Assembly (NCBI GenBank): GCA_045546135.1
Contig: JAZQCD010000008.1
Location: forward strand, 62,001 to 126,000
Reading direction: 5' to 3'
Length of the DNA stretch: 64,000 nucleotides
Source: RUG13409 sp045546135
Lineage (GTDB): Bacteria; Bacillota; Clostridia; Peptostreptococcales; Anaerovoracaceae
Shown: positions 1-7,790 of the stretch, piece after piece
How the letters are laid out: each line of letters starts with the position of its first letter
Position numbering within the stretch: the first letter of the stretch is position 1
Notes under the pieces: generated by a model
The model's input: only the letters and a program-made list of their open reading frames with translations
The model's database searches: none
What the model was told of the DNA's origin: nothing
Made by a program: the position numbers and the translations under genes

Positions 1-2706
1 ACCTTCCTGTACGTAGCATCCTGCTATGATGCCCACATTAGGAACTTTGAATGTATTTCTGACTTCTGCTTTTCCGAGTATGACTTCCTTGAATACAGGA
101 TTGAGCATACCCTTCATAGCGGCTTCGATATCGTCTATAACTTCATAAATGATCCTATAGCAGCGGATCTCAACTCCGTCTCTGTCTGCCTGTGATTGTA
201 CTGCAGAACTCGGTCTTACGTTGAATCCTATAATGAGTGCATTAGAAGTACCTGCGAGCATTACATCGCCTTCGGTGACTGTACCTACGCCTGTATGGAT
301 GATGTTGACTCTGACGTTCTCGTTCTTGAGTTTTTCAAGAGAGGACTGAAGAGCTTCAACAGATCCTTGTACATCAGCCTTGATGATGAGGTTGAGGTCC
401 TTGATCTCACCTTCTTCGATCTGGCTGAAGAGTTTCTCAAGGGATATGGCAGATGATTTAGCCATAAGGTCTGCACGGAGCTTCTCAGCTCTTCTTGCAG
501 CTATCTCTCTTGCAGTCTTGTCGTCCCTTACCATGAAGAATTCGTCGCCGGATTCAGGTACTTCTGTAAGACCTGTGATCTCGACAGCTGTAGCAGGGCC
601 TGCTTTTTTAAGAGCTGCGCCCTTGTCGTTCTTCATGGTACGGACTCTTCCGCATGCTGTACCTGCAACTACTGCAGAACCTGCATGAAGAGTACCGTTG
701 GTAACGAGAAGTGTTGCAACAGGTCCTAAGTTCTTGTCGAGCCTTGCTTCGATGACTGTACCCTGAGCCATCCTGCCCGGGTTGGCTTTGAGTTCCATCA
801 TCTCTGCCTGAAGGAGTATCATCTCAAGGAGCTGATCTATGTTTTGTCCTGTCTTTGCAGATACAGGAACGGAAATGACGTTGCCGCCCCACTCTTCTAC
901 GAGTACTCCGTTATCTGCAAGGTCTTTTTTAACAAGGTCAAGGTTTGCGCCCGGCTTATCTATCTTGTTTATAGCTACGATGATAGGAACTCCGGCTGCT
1001 TTTGCATGGCTGATAGACTCGATGGTCTGCGGCTTTACAGAGTCATCTGCCGCAACTACGAGGACTGCTATATCGGTGATGTGAGCTCCTCTTGCACGCA
1101 TGGCTGTAAATGCTTCGTGACCCGGAGTATCGAGGAATACTATCCTCTTTCCGTTGTGTACTACTTCTGATGCACCTATAGCCTGAGTGATACCGCCGGC
1201 TTCGCCTGCTGTAACATTTGTCTTTCTTATAGCATCGAGGATCGATGTCTTACCATGGTCGACATGACCCATGACTGTGATGACAGGAGCTCTCGGAACG
1301 AGGTCTGCTTCTCTGTCTTCGGAGCGGTCGATGCCTTCTTCCTCTTCAACTTCTTCGACTTTCTTTACAGCAACTGTCACTCCAAGTTCCATACCGAGGA
1401 GTATGGCTGTCTCTTCGTCAAGGTTCTGGTTGATATTTGCCATGATACCCATCTTCATAAGGGCCATGATGGCTGCTGATGTGGGCTTTTCAACCTGTTC
1501 ACAGAAACCTGCAAGAGTGATAGGAACGTTGATGACAACGCCGCCTGTCTCCATTGCTTCCTTTACTTCTTCGGAAACTACTTCGACTTCCTCTACCTTG
1601 GTCTCCTTGTATTTGCTGTGCTTGTTCTTGCTCTTTCTTGAAAGATCTGCAGGAGCTTCGTTGAACTTGCTTCCGAATTTATCTCTGTCGATGTTCTTCT
1701 TTTTCTTGTCGTTTCTGTCTTTTGCTTTCCCGCCGTTCTGGCTTCCGCCTGAAGGGGCTGTATATGCAACGACTTTATCGCCCTTTGCAGTTCCGGGAAC
1801 ATTCTTTGCTCTTGGAGCGGAAGGACTGCTACTGTCCTTCTTTTTGCCCACATATTCCTTAGGCTTTCTGCTCTCTTGCTCTTGCTTTTCTTTTTTCTTT
1901 GCTTTAGCAAGTTTTCTTGCTTCTTCGGCTGCAGCCTTTCTCTTAGCTTCTTCTTCGGCTTCCTGAGCTGCGGTCCTCTTGACTTTGATCTTTATTGAAG
2001 GAACAAACTCTTCAACATTGACTGCAGGCTGCTCGGGTTTTTCTTTCTTTTCAGCTTTTGGCTCCTCTTTTGGAGCTTCAGCCTTCTTTTCTTCCTTAGG
2101 AGCAGCTTCTTTCTTTTCAGCTTTCTTAGAAGATTTCTTGGGAGCAGGCTTTTCTTCCTTCTTTGCATCGGCCTTCTTTGCAGCTTTTGCTTCAGTTTCA
2201 GGAACCTTGACTTCTTCAGTCTTTTGCTCTTCCTTCTTCTCTTCCTCTGCCTTTTTGACGATCTTTATCTTTACGTGCTTTTCTTCTGCAGCAGGCTGTA
2301 CTTCTGCTGAGGGCTGAGTTTTTACATCTTCGACTACGGGAGCTTTCGATTCGATGTTTTCAGTCTCCGGCTGAGGAGTGTCTGCTTTCTTCTGCGGAAC
2401 GGCGCTCTTTGGCATAGCCTTTCCTACAGCGGTACCTTTTGGCATTGCTTTTCCTACAGGAGCTGCTTTTTTGGGCATAGCAACACCGGCAGGTGTCTTT
2501 TTTGCCGCTGCCGCAGGTTCAGTTGTCTGAGTCTTTTTTTGAGCTTGCTTTGCTGCTTTTAAAGCTTTTTCCTTTGCAGCCTTTTCTTTTTGAGCCTGCA
2601 GTATGGCTATATCCACCTGCTTGATCTCAACTTTTGAAGCTCTGGTATCCTGACCGGAACCCTCTTTCTTTTCTGCTTTTACGATTTTTGTTTCATTATC
2701 TGTCAT
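1..2706 (-). CDS. infB: Translation initiation factor IF-2, C-terminal end cut by window edge
   Basis: IF-2 is the GTPase that delivers initiator tRNA to the 30S subunit and promotes subunit joining. The first 902 codons are present and the frame runs off position 1. Residues 1-400 are a low-complexity, Lys/Glu/Ala-rich extension with a repeated AMPK motif (three copies near 2400-2480). An IF2_N-like helical domain follows, then the G domain with P-loop GHVDHGKT at 480-487, DTPGHE (G3) and NKID (G4). The ATG at 2706 has GGGAGGT about seven bases upstream, inside ylxR, and the two genes overlap by 11 bases, which suggests coupled translation. It is the last visible gene of the rimP-nusA-ylxR-infB operon. 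The identification is secure; the missing part should be domain IV. Confidence 0.97.
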   Translation of the reverse strand, partial: MTDNETKIVKAEKKEGSGQDTRASKVEIKQVDIAILQAQKEKAAKEKALKAAKQAQKKTQTTEPAAAAKKTPAGVAMPKKAAPVGKAMPKGTAVGKAMPKSAVPQKKADTPQPETENIESKAPVVEDVKTQPSAEVQPAAEEKHVKIKIVKKAEEEKKEEQKTEEVKVPETEAKAAKKADAKKEEKPAPKKSSKKAEKKEAAPKEEKKAEAPKEEPKAEKKEKPEQPAVNVEEFVPSIKIKVKRTAAQEAEEEAKRKAAAEEARKLAKAKKKEKQEQESRKPKEYVGKKKDSSSPSAPRAKNVPGTAKGDKVVAYTAPSGGSQNGGKAKDRNDKKKKNIDRDKFGSKFNEAPADLSRKSKNKHSKYKETKVEEVEVVSEEVKEAMETGGVVINVPITLAGFCEQVEKPTSAAIMALMKMGIMANINQNLDEETAILLGMELGVTVAVKKVEEVEEEEGIDRSEDREADLVPRAPVITVMGHVDHGKTSILDAIRKTNVTAGEAGGITQAIGASEVVHNGKRIVFLDTPGHEAFTAMRARGAHITDIAVLVVAADDSVKPQTIESISHAKAAGVPIIVAINKIDKPGANLDLVKKDLADNGVLVEEWGGNVISVPVSAKTGQNIDQLLEMILLQAEMMELKANPGRMAQGTVIEARLDKNLGPVATLLVTNGTLHAGSAVVAGTACGRVRTMKNDKGAALKKAGPATAVEITGLTEVPESGDEFFMVRDDKTAREIAARRAEKLRADLMAKSSAISLEKLFSQIEEGEIKDLNLIIKADVQGSVEALQSSLEKLKNENVRVNIIHTGVGTVTEGDVMLAGTSNALIIGFNVRPSSAVQSQADRDGVEIRCYRIIYEVIDDIEAAMKGMLNPVFKEVILGKAEVRNTFKVPNVGIIAGCYVQEG

Positions 2707-2938
2707 TAAAACACCTCCCGAGTGCCTCATTTGATATTTCTTGTTTAAGTGCCCTTGAGACTGCCTTTTTCTTTATGGCCAGTTCAAGGCATTTTGTATT
2801 TTTGCAAAGATAGCAACCTCTGCCGGGGATTTTTTGATCCGTATCAAGGTAAGGTTCACCGTCAACGGCCACTATTCTGTGCAAAGTATCTTTGTCGAAG
2901 CTTTTGCCGCATCCGACACATTTTCTTTGTGGTCTCAT
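2696..2938 (-). CDS. ylxR: YlxR/RnpM family RNA-binding protein
   Basis: This small basic protein of 80 residues belongs to the YlxR family, described in Firmicutes as an RNA-binding modulator of RNase P (RnpM). The visible marks are RPQRKCVGC at the N-terminus, the central GRGCYLC signature and a second CxxxxC pair (CKNTKC). It sits exactly where the family is expected, between nusA and infB: the nusA stop codon immediately precedes its ATG with no spacer, and its own stop overlaps the infB start region. The gene usually lying between ylxR and infB (the L7Ae-like ylxQ) is absent. Family assignment is firm; the role in this organism is inferred. Confidence 0.93.
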   Translation of the reverse strand: MRPQRKCVGCGKSFDKDTLHRIVAVDGEPYLDTDQKIPGRGCYLCKNTKCLELAIKKKAVSRALKQEISNEALGRCFNDR

Positions 2939-4171
2939 TTATTCCATTTCAGCAAGGATCAGATCCTTCAGAACTGCTACAGTTGCTTTTTCAGGGATCT
3001 CAAGTCCGAGCTGCTGTGCAGTAAAGAGAAGTTCATCCTTCTTCATCTTCTTTACATCGGATGCGCTGATCTCGACTTCTTCTACATCCTCTGAAACTGT
3101 CTTTTCAGCTTCTGTTTCCTTGGCTGCCTTTTCACTTGCTTCCCATGCGCTGTGGGATGTTATGTCTATCTTCCAACCGCAAAGTCTTGCTGCAAGTCTT
3201 ACGTTCTGTCCTTCTTTTCCTATTGCAAGTGAGAGCTGATAATCAGGTACTACTACTGAAGCAGAATTCTCTTCTTCGTTGATGAGTACCATCTCTACCT
3301 TTGATGGAGAAAGAGCTGCGCTGATCATCTTGCCGGGGTCTTCAGAATAGTTGATGATATCTATCTTTTCTCCGCCAAGCTCGTCTACGACAGCCTGAAC
3401 TCTCTGGCCTCTTGGTCCTACGCAAGATCCGATAGGATCTATGTTTTCATCGTAGGTGCAAACTGCTATCTTTGACCTTGAACCTGCTTCTCTTGCAACG
3501 TTCTTTATCTCTATTACGCCTTCCTGAAGTTCAGGAACTTCCAGTTCGAAGAGTCTCTTTACAAGTCCCGGATGGCTCCTTGAAAGGAATACCTGAGGTC
3601 CTTTTGTTGTACGCTTTACGTCCATTACATAGACCTTTAGTCTCTGGTTGACTCTGTATCTTTCTCCGGGGATCTGTTCGTTGGCTGAAAGGATTCCTTC
3701 TGCCTTTCCCATGTTGATGAATACTGTATTGTTTGAGATCCTCTGTACGACTCCTGTGACGACCTCTCCTGTCCTTCCTACATAATCGTCATAGATCATT
3801 CCGCGCTCAGCTTCTCTTATGCGCTGTACGACGACCTGCTTTGCTGTCTGAGCAGCGATACGTCCAAAATCCTGCGGAGTTACCTGGTACTCGATGATAT
3901 CTCCGACTTCATATTCAGGATCTATCTCCTGAGCTTCTTCTATGGAAGTCTGTGAGAATTCATCTTCGACCTCTTCAACTACATCCTTTCTCATGTAGAT
4001 GTTGATATCTCCTGATTCTCTGTCGATGCTGACTCTTACGTTCTGTGAAGTTCCGTAGTTCTTTTTGTATGCGGATACAAGAGCTGACTCAATAGCTTCT
4101 ATGAGCATATCCTTTGGCATATGCTTTTCTCTTTCAAGATCTGCTATTGCTTCGAGAAACTCAATGTTCAT
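2939..4171 (-). CDS. nusA: Transcription termination/antitermination factor NusA
   Basis: NusA binds RNA polymerase and nascent RNA and affects pausing and intrinsic termination. The 410 residues give the expected order: N-terminal polymerase-binding domain (1-130), S1 domain (about 133-200, beginning GRTGEVVTGVV), then KH1 and KH2 with DPIGSCVGPRGQRV and LAIGKEGQNVRLAARL. After KH2 there is an acidic linker (about residues 345-365) and a terminal segment SDVKKMKKDELLFTAQQLG that resembles a SAP or Rho-N helix-extended-loop motif. Such an extension is not part of the minimal Bacillus protein of about 370 residues. It is the second gene of the rimP operon, and a hairpin in the operon leader may be its own autoregulatory target. 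Confidence 0.97.
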   Translation of the reverse strand: MNIEFLEAIADLEREKHMPKDMLIEAIESALVSAYKKNYGTSQNVRVSIDRESGDINIYMRKDVVEEVEDEFSQTSIEEAQEIDPEYEVGDIIEYQVTPQDFGRIAAQTAKQVVVQRIREAERGMIYDDYVGRTGEVVTGVVQRISNNTVFINMGKAEGILSANEQIPGERYRVNQRLKVYVMDVKRTTKGPQVFLSRSHPGLVKRLFELEVPELQEGVIEIKNVAREAGSRSKIAVCTYDENIDPIGSCVGPRGQRVQAVVDELGGEKIDIINYSEDPGKMISAALSPSKVEMVLINEEENSASVVVPDYQLSLAIGKEGQNVRLAARLCGWKIDITSHSAWEASEKAAKETEAEKTVSEDVEEVEISASDVKKMKKDELLFTAQQLGLEIPEKATVAVLKDLILAEME

Positions 4172-4220
4172 TTCATATTCTCCTTTATATATCTATGAAT
4201 ACTTAAGTATTTATAACTGA

Positions 4221-4700
4221 TCAAAAAATAACTGCTAAATTGACTTTTGATGCCTTATCTCTTGGAAAGACCAGTTCCTTTTCATTATCAAGGATCATGG
4301 TCACGTTTCCGTCTTCAAGGCCTTTGAGTACTCCTGTGTACTCTTTTTTCCCTTCTACTGCTTCATAGAGTTTTACTTCTATGACTTCTCCTTTGAAGCG
4401 CTCATAGTCTTTTTCTGAAATGAGCGGCCTGTCCATTCCGGGAGAACTTACTTCAAGATAGTAGTTCTGCTTTATGGGGTCTTCTTCATCCAGCTTTGCA
4501 GAAAGATATCTTGATATCTTTTCGCAGTCGTCTGAAGACATATATCCGTAGACGCCGTTTTCAAGCCTGTCTACATAGACTCTTAGGTACCAGGTCTGAC
4601 CTTCTTTTACGAATTCAGTCCTTGATAGCTCATAGCCATTCTCTTCCCCAAAGGGTCCCATCCATTCGGAAATGTGATCCTGTATTTTTTTCTTCGCCAT
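4221..4700 (-). CDS. rimP: Ribosome maturation factor RimP
   Basis: RimP helps mature the 30S subunit. The start is placed at the ATG at 4700 (MAKKKIQDHI), giving 159 residues, close to the family norm of about 150-155. The frame is open further upstream to a TTG at 4739, but those codons are a terminator-like hairpin and have no homologous look. Family marks are the central LRVYVD, the DCEKISRYLS segment, and the YYLEVSSPGMDRPL signature. No good Shine-Dalgarno precedes 4700 because the space is taken by the hairpin's T-run. It is the first gene of the rimP-nusA-ylxR-infB operon. Confidence 0.94.
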   Translation of the reverse strand: MAKKKIQDHISEWMGPFGEENGYELSRTEFVKEGQTWYLRVYVDRLENGVYGYMSSDDCEKISRYLSAKLDEEDPIKQNYYLEVSSPGMDRPLISEKDYERFKGEVIEVKLYEAVEGKKEYTGVLKGLEDGNVTMILDNEKELVFPRDKASKVNLAVIF

Positions 4701-4707
4701 GATAGTC

Positions 4708-4737
4708 AAAAAGAAGAGTGACCCATTTGGGTCACTC
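4708..4737 (-). terminator. Intrinsic terminator in the rimP-nusA leader (candidate attenuator)
   Basis: On the minus strand GAGTGACCC and GGGTCACTC form a perfect 9-bp stem with a 4-base loop (4716-4737), followed by TTCTTTTT (4708-4715). It ends seven bases before the rimP ATG and begins about 14 bases after the predicted transcription start of the promoter at 4758-4785. It therefore acts on the operon's own transcript. The T-run is interrupted by a C, the sort of weak terminator on which NusA can have an effect. Confidence 0.8.
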
Positions 4738-4757
4738 AAGAAATAACGTACATTGAT

Positions 4758-4785
4758 ATGATAACACTATTCACAAAATTTGCAA
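4758..4785 (-). promoter_or_regulatory. Candidate sigma-A promoter for rimP-nusA operon
   Basis: The minus strand reads TTGCAA (4780-4785), 16 bases, then TATCAT (4758-4763). The predicted start is near 4751, giving a leader of about 50 bases that is mostly occupied by the terminator hairpin before rimP. It was read by eye against the sigma-A consensus; the -10 is imperfect. Confidence 0.55.
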
Positions 4786-4810
4786 GCATAAAATGCAATT
4801 TGCACATATT

Positions 4811-4993
4811 CTAGCGTCTGAAGAGGTCCTGAGCTCTTTCTTCATCAGTTATCTCATCGTTTTGAAACTTTTTATGAAGATATGATAGCCTCTTTTTTTG
4901 AGTCTTTTTAAGCTGCTCTTGCTCTGCTTCTTTATCTGCTTCCTCATTAAGAAGCCCTGCATCCTTTGTCTCCTTTAGATCTTCAGTCATCAT
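4811..4993 (-). CDS. Small charged hypothetical protein
   Basis: This 60-residue protein is strongly hydrophilic, rich in Lys, Glu and Asp, with a predicted helical middle (EEADKEAEQEQLKKTQKKR) and an ERAQDLFRR tail. It has no signal peptide, cysteine motif or membrane segment. Its ATG overlaps the stop of the upstream methyltransferase in an ATGA arrangement (4990-4993), which favours a real, translationally coupled gene. I do not recognise a family. It is the last gene of the unit starting at pyrH; the rimP promoter begins about 25 bases beyond its stop. Confidence 0.6.
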   Translation of the reverse strand: MMTEDLKETKDAGLLNEEADKEAEQEQLKKTQKKRLSYLHKKFQNDEITDEERAQDLFRR

Positions 4994-6150
4994 TTCTTTT
5001 CCTTTCCGAAATATTGGAAGTAGCAGCTTTCGATATTTCCGTTATACAGCTTTCTTCTCTTGTCAGCAGGTCTTCCGAACTTTTTTTCGAAGCTTTTATC
5101 GGGAGTGATGAGGTTTATTTCCCAGGATGGATTTCCTTTCCTAATTGCTTTCAGAGCATCATATATGCTTTCGATCGCTTTTTGCTCTCCTATGCGCTGT
5201 CCGTAAGGAGGGTTAGTCACGACGGACCCGGGTCTTATGCTGCCGTCAATGCCTTGTATTCCTTCAAGTTTGAATATGCGAAGATCTGCGATATCCTTTA
5301 CAGAAAACTTTATTACGTCATCTACTCCTGCTTCTATAGCATTCTCTCTTGCAAAGTCTACTGTCCTTTGATCTATATCAGAGGCATATATATTTACATC
5401 GTCCCTGTATTTTATGGAATCAAAAGCAAGCTTTCTTTCTTCTTTCCATATCTCTTTTGGTATATAGGACCAATTCTCAGCAACAAAGGATCTTCCAAGA
5501 CCCGGAGCGACATTTTTAGCAAGCATGGCTGCTTCTATTGCTATGGTACCGCTTCCGCACATAGGATCAAGAAGCACATTGCTTCTTTCAAAATATGAAA
5601 GCTGCACAAGTGCAGATGCCATTGTCTCCTTTATTGGAGCTGCTACATCCTTGACTCTGTATCCTCTTTTGTGAAGAGCTTCTCCCGAGCTGTCAAGAGC
5701 TATAAGGCATTCATCATTTTGGAAGCTGAACCTTACAGTATATCTATCCCCTTTTTTCTCGAACCAATCCTTTTTGTAAACTTCTGAAAGCCTTGTGATG
5801 AGAGCCTTCTCGATTATGGATTGGCATGCAGGGACGCTGTGAAGTATGCTTCTTGCAGATGTACCTATGACTGTAAAGTTCGCATCCTCCGGAATGAATC
5901 TCTCCCATTCTATCTTTTTTGCAGCCTGAAAGAGTTCTTCAAAGGATACAGCCTTGAATTCTGAAAGCTTAAGATAGACCCTGTCTGCTGTCCTGAGCCA
6001 AAGGTTGGCTCTCACAAGGTCTCTTTCGTCTCCAAGAAATGTGATCCTTCCGTTTCTCGAATCGGTGATCTTAAGTCCCAGAGCTTTTATTTCCTTTTTT
6101 AAAACAGCCTCCACACCAAAGGTGGAGGTCGCAACTATCTCATATTCCAT
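4990..6150 (-). CDS. Class I SAM-dependent RNA methyltransferase (THUMP, RlmL/YpsC type)
   Basis: This 386-residue protein matches the COG0116 family, which methylates guanine in 23S rRNA. The N-terminal part (1-150) is the ferredoxin-like and THUMP RNA-binding module, with GRITFLGDERD and an LRTADRVYLKL segment. The C-terminal Rossmann methyltransferase has the SAM-binding motif DPMCGSGTIAIEAA near residue 195, an acidic YASDID after strand 2, and the catalytic NPPYGQR near 315. The exact target base cannot be read from the sequence. It abuts the DUF2284 gene upstream with no spacer and overlaps the 60-residue gene downstream, so it belongs to that transcription unit. Confidence 0.9.
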   Translation of the reverse strand: MEYEIVATSTFGVEAVLKKEIKALGLKITDSRNGRITFLGDERDLVRANLWLRTADRVYLKLSEFKAVSFEELFQAAKKIEWERFIPEDANFTVIGTSARSILHSVPACQSIIEKALITRLSEVYKKDWFEKKGDRYTVRFSFQNDECLIALDSSGEALHKRGYRVKDVAAPIKETMASALVQLSYFERSNVLLDPMCGSGTIAIEAAMLAKNVAPGLGRSFVAENWSYIPKEIWKEERKLAFDSIKYRDDVNIYASDIDQRTVDFARENAIEAGVDDVIKFSVKDIADLRIFKLEGIQGIDGSIRPGSVVTNPPYGQRIGEQKAIESIYDALKAIRKGNPSWEINLITPDKSFEKKFGRPADKRRKLYNGNIESCYFQYFGKEKK

Positions 6151-6693
6151 TTACCAGAGTATCGCTCCGTTGTATGCTATGGTGCCCTCTCCGTAGTAGT
6201 AGAGCACGTTATTGTCTCTGCAAAGCTGAGTGATGAATATACCGTAGCCTTCGAGGGCTTCTATCCTCTTGTCAGGGAACCTGCAGGGCTCAGGCCTTGC
6301 GCATTCCTTGCATATCATGCATCCGCCTGCACCTAAAGCAAGACAGTCAGGATATGCTTTAACAAGGATGTCCTTGAGCTTTCTAATGCCGTCTGCCATC
6401 CTTTGACCTGTTTCGAAATACATCTTCCTGTCTATCCTCTTTTCGGACCTTCCTATGCATTGAAGTATGAGGCCGTGTGCATAAGCAGTAAGCTTTGCAT
6501 TGTCTTCTTCCGGTGTTGAATGAGGAGGGCATCCCCAATTCTTTCCGTATGCTCCACATTTATTCGTTTTGCATGTATCTCTGACCATCTGGCTTTGAAC
6601 GAAGGTCTGAGGATCAAGGATGTTGACTTCGTCGAATCCGCATTCTTCTTTTGCTATCCTGATGATCTCTTCAACTGTCATCTTTTCTTCCAT
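6151..6693 (-). CDS. DUF2284 family predicted metal-binding protein
   Basis: The 180-residue protein carries the cysteine pattern of the DUF2284/COG5423 family: CKTNKCGAYGKNWGCPP near residue 40, then a ferredoxin-like cluster GGCMICKECARPEPCRFP near 125. These eight or so cysteines suggest an iron-sulphur or other metal site. No enzymatic activity is established for the family as far as I know. There is no signal peptide. It lies 26 bases downstream of ispG, itself a 4Fe-4S enzyme, and its last base abuts the methyltransferase ATG. Linkage to ispG might mean a role in metal-centre handling, but that is only inference from position. Confidence 0.85.
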   Translation of the reverse strand: MEEKMTVEEIIRIAKEECGFDEVNILDPQTFVQSQMVRDTCKTNKCGAYGKNWGCPPHSTPEEDNAKLTAYAHGLILQCIGRSEKRIDRKMYFETGQRMADGIRKLKDILVKAYPDCLALGAGGCMICKECARPEPCRFPDKRIEALEGYGIFITQLCRDNNVLYYYGEGTIAYNGAILW

Positions 6694-6719
6694 TATCTTT
6701 TCCTCTGCTGCATATATAT

Positions 6720-7781
6720 CTATATCATCTTTTCAAGTTCATGAATAAGGGTACTGCATATGTCCTTTTCTTCGACTTTGCATATGACTTCGCCCTTTTT
6801 TATGATGAGACCGACGCCCTTGCCGCAGGCGACCCCAAGGTCTGCTTCTCTTGCTTCTCCAGGGCCGTTGACAGGACATCCCATGACGGAAACAGTAAGA
6901 TGCTTTCCTGCTTTTTCGAGCCTTCTGCCATACACTTCAAGTTTTGCTTTTACATTCTCAGCAATTGAAGGAAGGTCTACTTGGGTCCTGCCGCAGGTAG
7001 GACAGGATACGAAATTTATCCCGCTCCTTTTCATCCCGATGTCGCTTAATATTTTCTTTGCAAGAATGACTTCCTGGACCGGATCTCCTGTCAGAGATAC
7101 TCTGATGGTATCGCCAACGCCTGCAAGAAGAAGTGAGCCTATGCCTATAGCAGATTTTCTTCTTGCATCTTCTCCTATGCCAGCCTCTGTTAGTCCTACA
7201 TGAAGAGGAACATCAGAAAGTTTCGAGAACTTGGTATATGCATCATAATTCATCTTTATATCAGATGACTTGATGGATACGACAAGGTCGTCAAATCCAA
7301 AGCTCTTTGCATATTCGACAGCATCAAGAGCAGACTCCACAAGCGCATCCGCTGTTACTCCGCCGTATTTTTCAAGGAGCCTTTCTTCTACGCTGCCAGA
7401 GTTTACGCCTATCCTTATGGGGATGCCGCATTCCTTTGCTTTTGAAAGTACTGCTGCTACTCTGTCAGGAGAGCCTATGTTACCCGGGTTTATTCTGACT
7501 TTATCTGCGCCACCGTCCATTACTCTGATAGCAAGATCAGAAGAAAAATGGATATCTGCTACCAGAGGAAGGGTTGCAGATCGTTTGATCTGTGCAAATG
7601 CTTCTGCAGCTTCCTTATCAGGTATAGCAAGTCTTACTATCTGGCATCCGGCTTCCTGCAGAGCATCGATTTGTTTAAGAGTAGCAAAAACGTCTCTTGT
7701 ATCCGTATTCGTCATGGACTGTATGGATACAGGAGCGCCTCCTCCTATGAGTATGTTTCCTACCTTTACCTGTTTAGTCAT
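6720..7781 (-). CDS. ispG: 4-hydroxy-3-methylbut-2-en-1-yl diphosphate synthase IspG (GcpE)
   Basis: IspG performs the penultimate step of the MEP isoprenoid pathway, reducing methylerythritol cyclodiphosphate to HMBPP with a 4Fe-4S cluster. At 353 residues it is the normal bacterial size. The N-terminal TIM barrel begins VGNILIGGGAPVSIQSMTNT, and the C-terminal domain has the cluster cysteines in SCPTCGRTQ and MGCPVNGPGEAREADLG. It follows the RseP-like protease by nine bases and shares a transcription unit with dxr, cdsA and uppS. The window thus holds two MEP enzymes and the first user of the product, undecaprenyl diphosphate synthase. Confidence 0.97.
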   Translation of the reverse strand: MTKQVKVGNILIGGGAPVSIQSMTNTDTRDVFATLKQIDALQEAGCQIVRLAIPDKEAAEAFAQIKRSATLPLVADIHFSSDLAIRVMDGGADKVRINPGNIGSPDRVAAVLSKAKECGIPIRIGVNSGSVEERLLEKYGGVTADALVESALDAVEYAKSFGFDDLVVSIKSSDIKMNYDAYTKFSKLSDVPLHVGLTEAGIGEDARRKSAIGIGSLLLAGVGDTIRVSLTGDPVQEVILAKKILSDIGMKRSGINFVSCPTCGRTQVDLPSIAENVKAKLEVYGRRLEKAGKHLTVSVMGCPVNGPGEAREADLGVACGKGVGLIIKKGEVICKVEEKDICSTLIHELEKMI

Positions 7782-7790
7782 ATCTATTTC

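Noticed and set aside
4701..4739. Upstream TTG extension of rimP by 13 codons
   Set aside because: The extra codons are the palindromic terminator and its T-run, with no ribosome site upstream and a length above the family norm.
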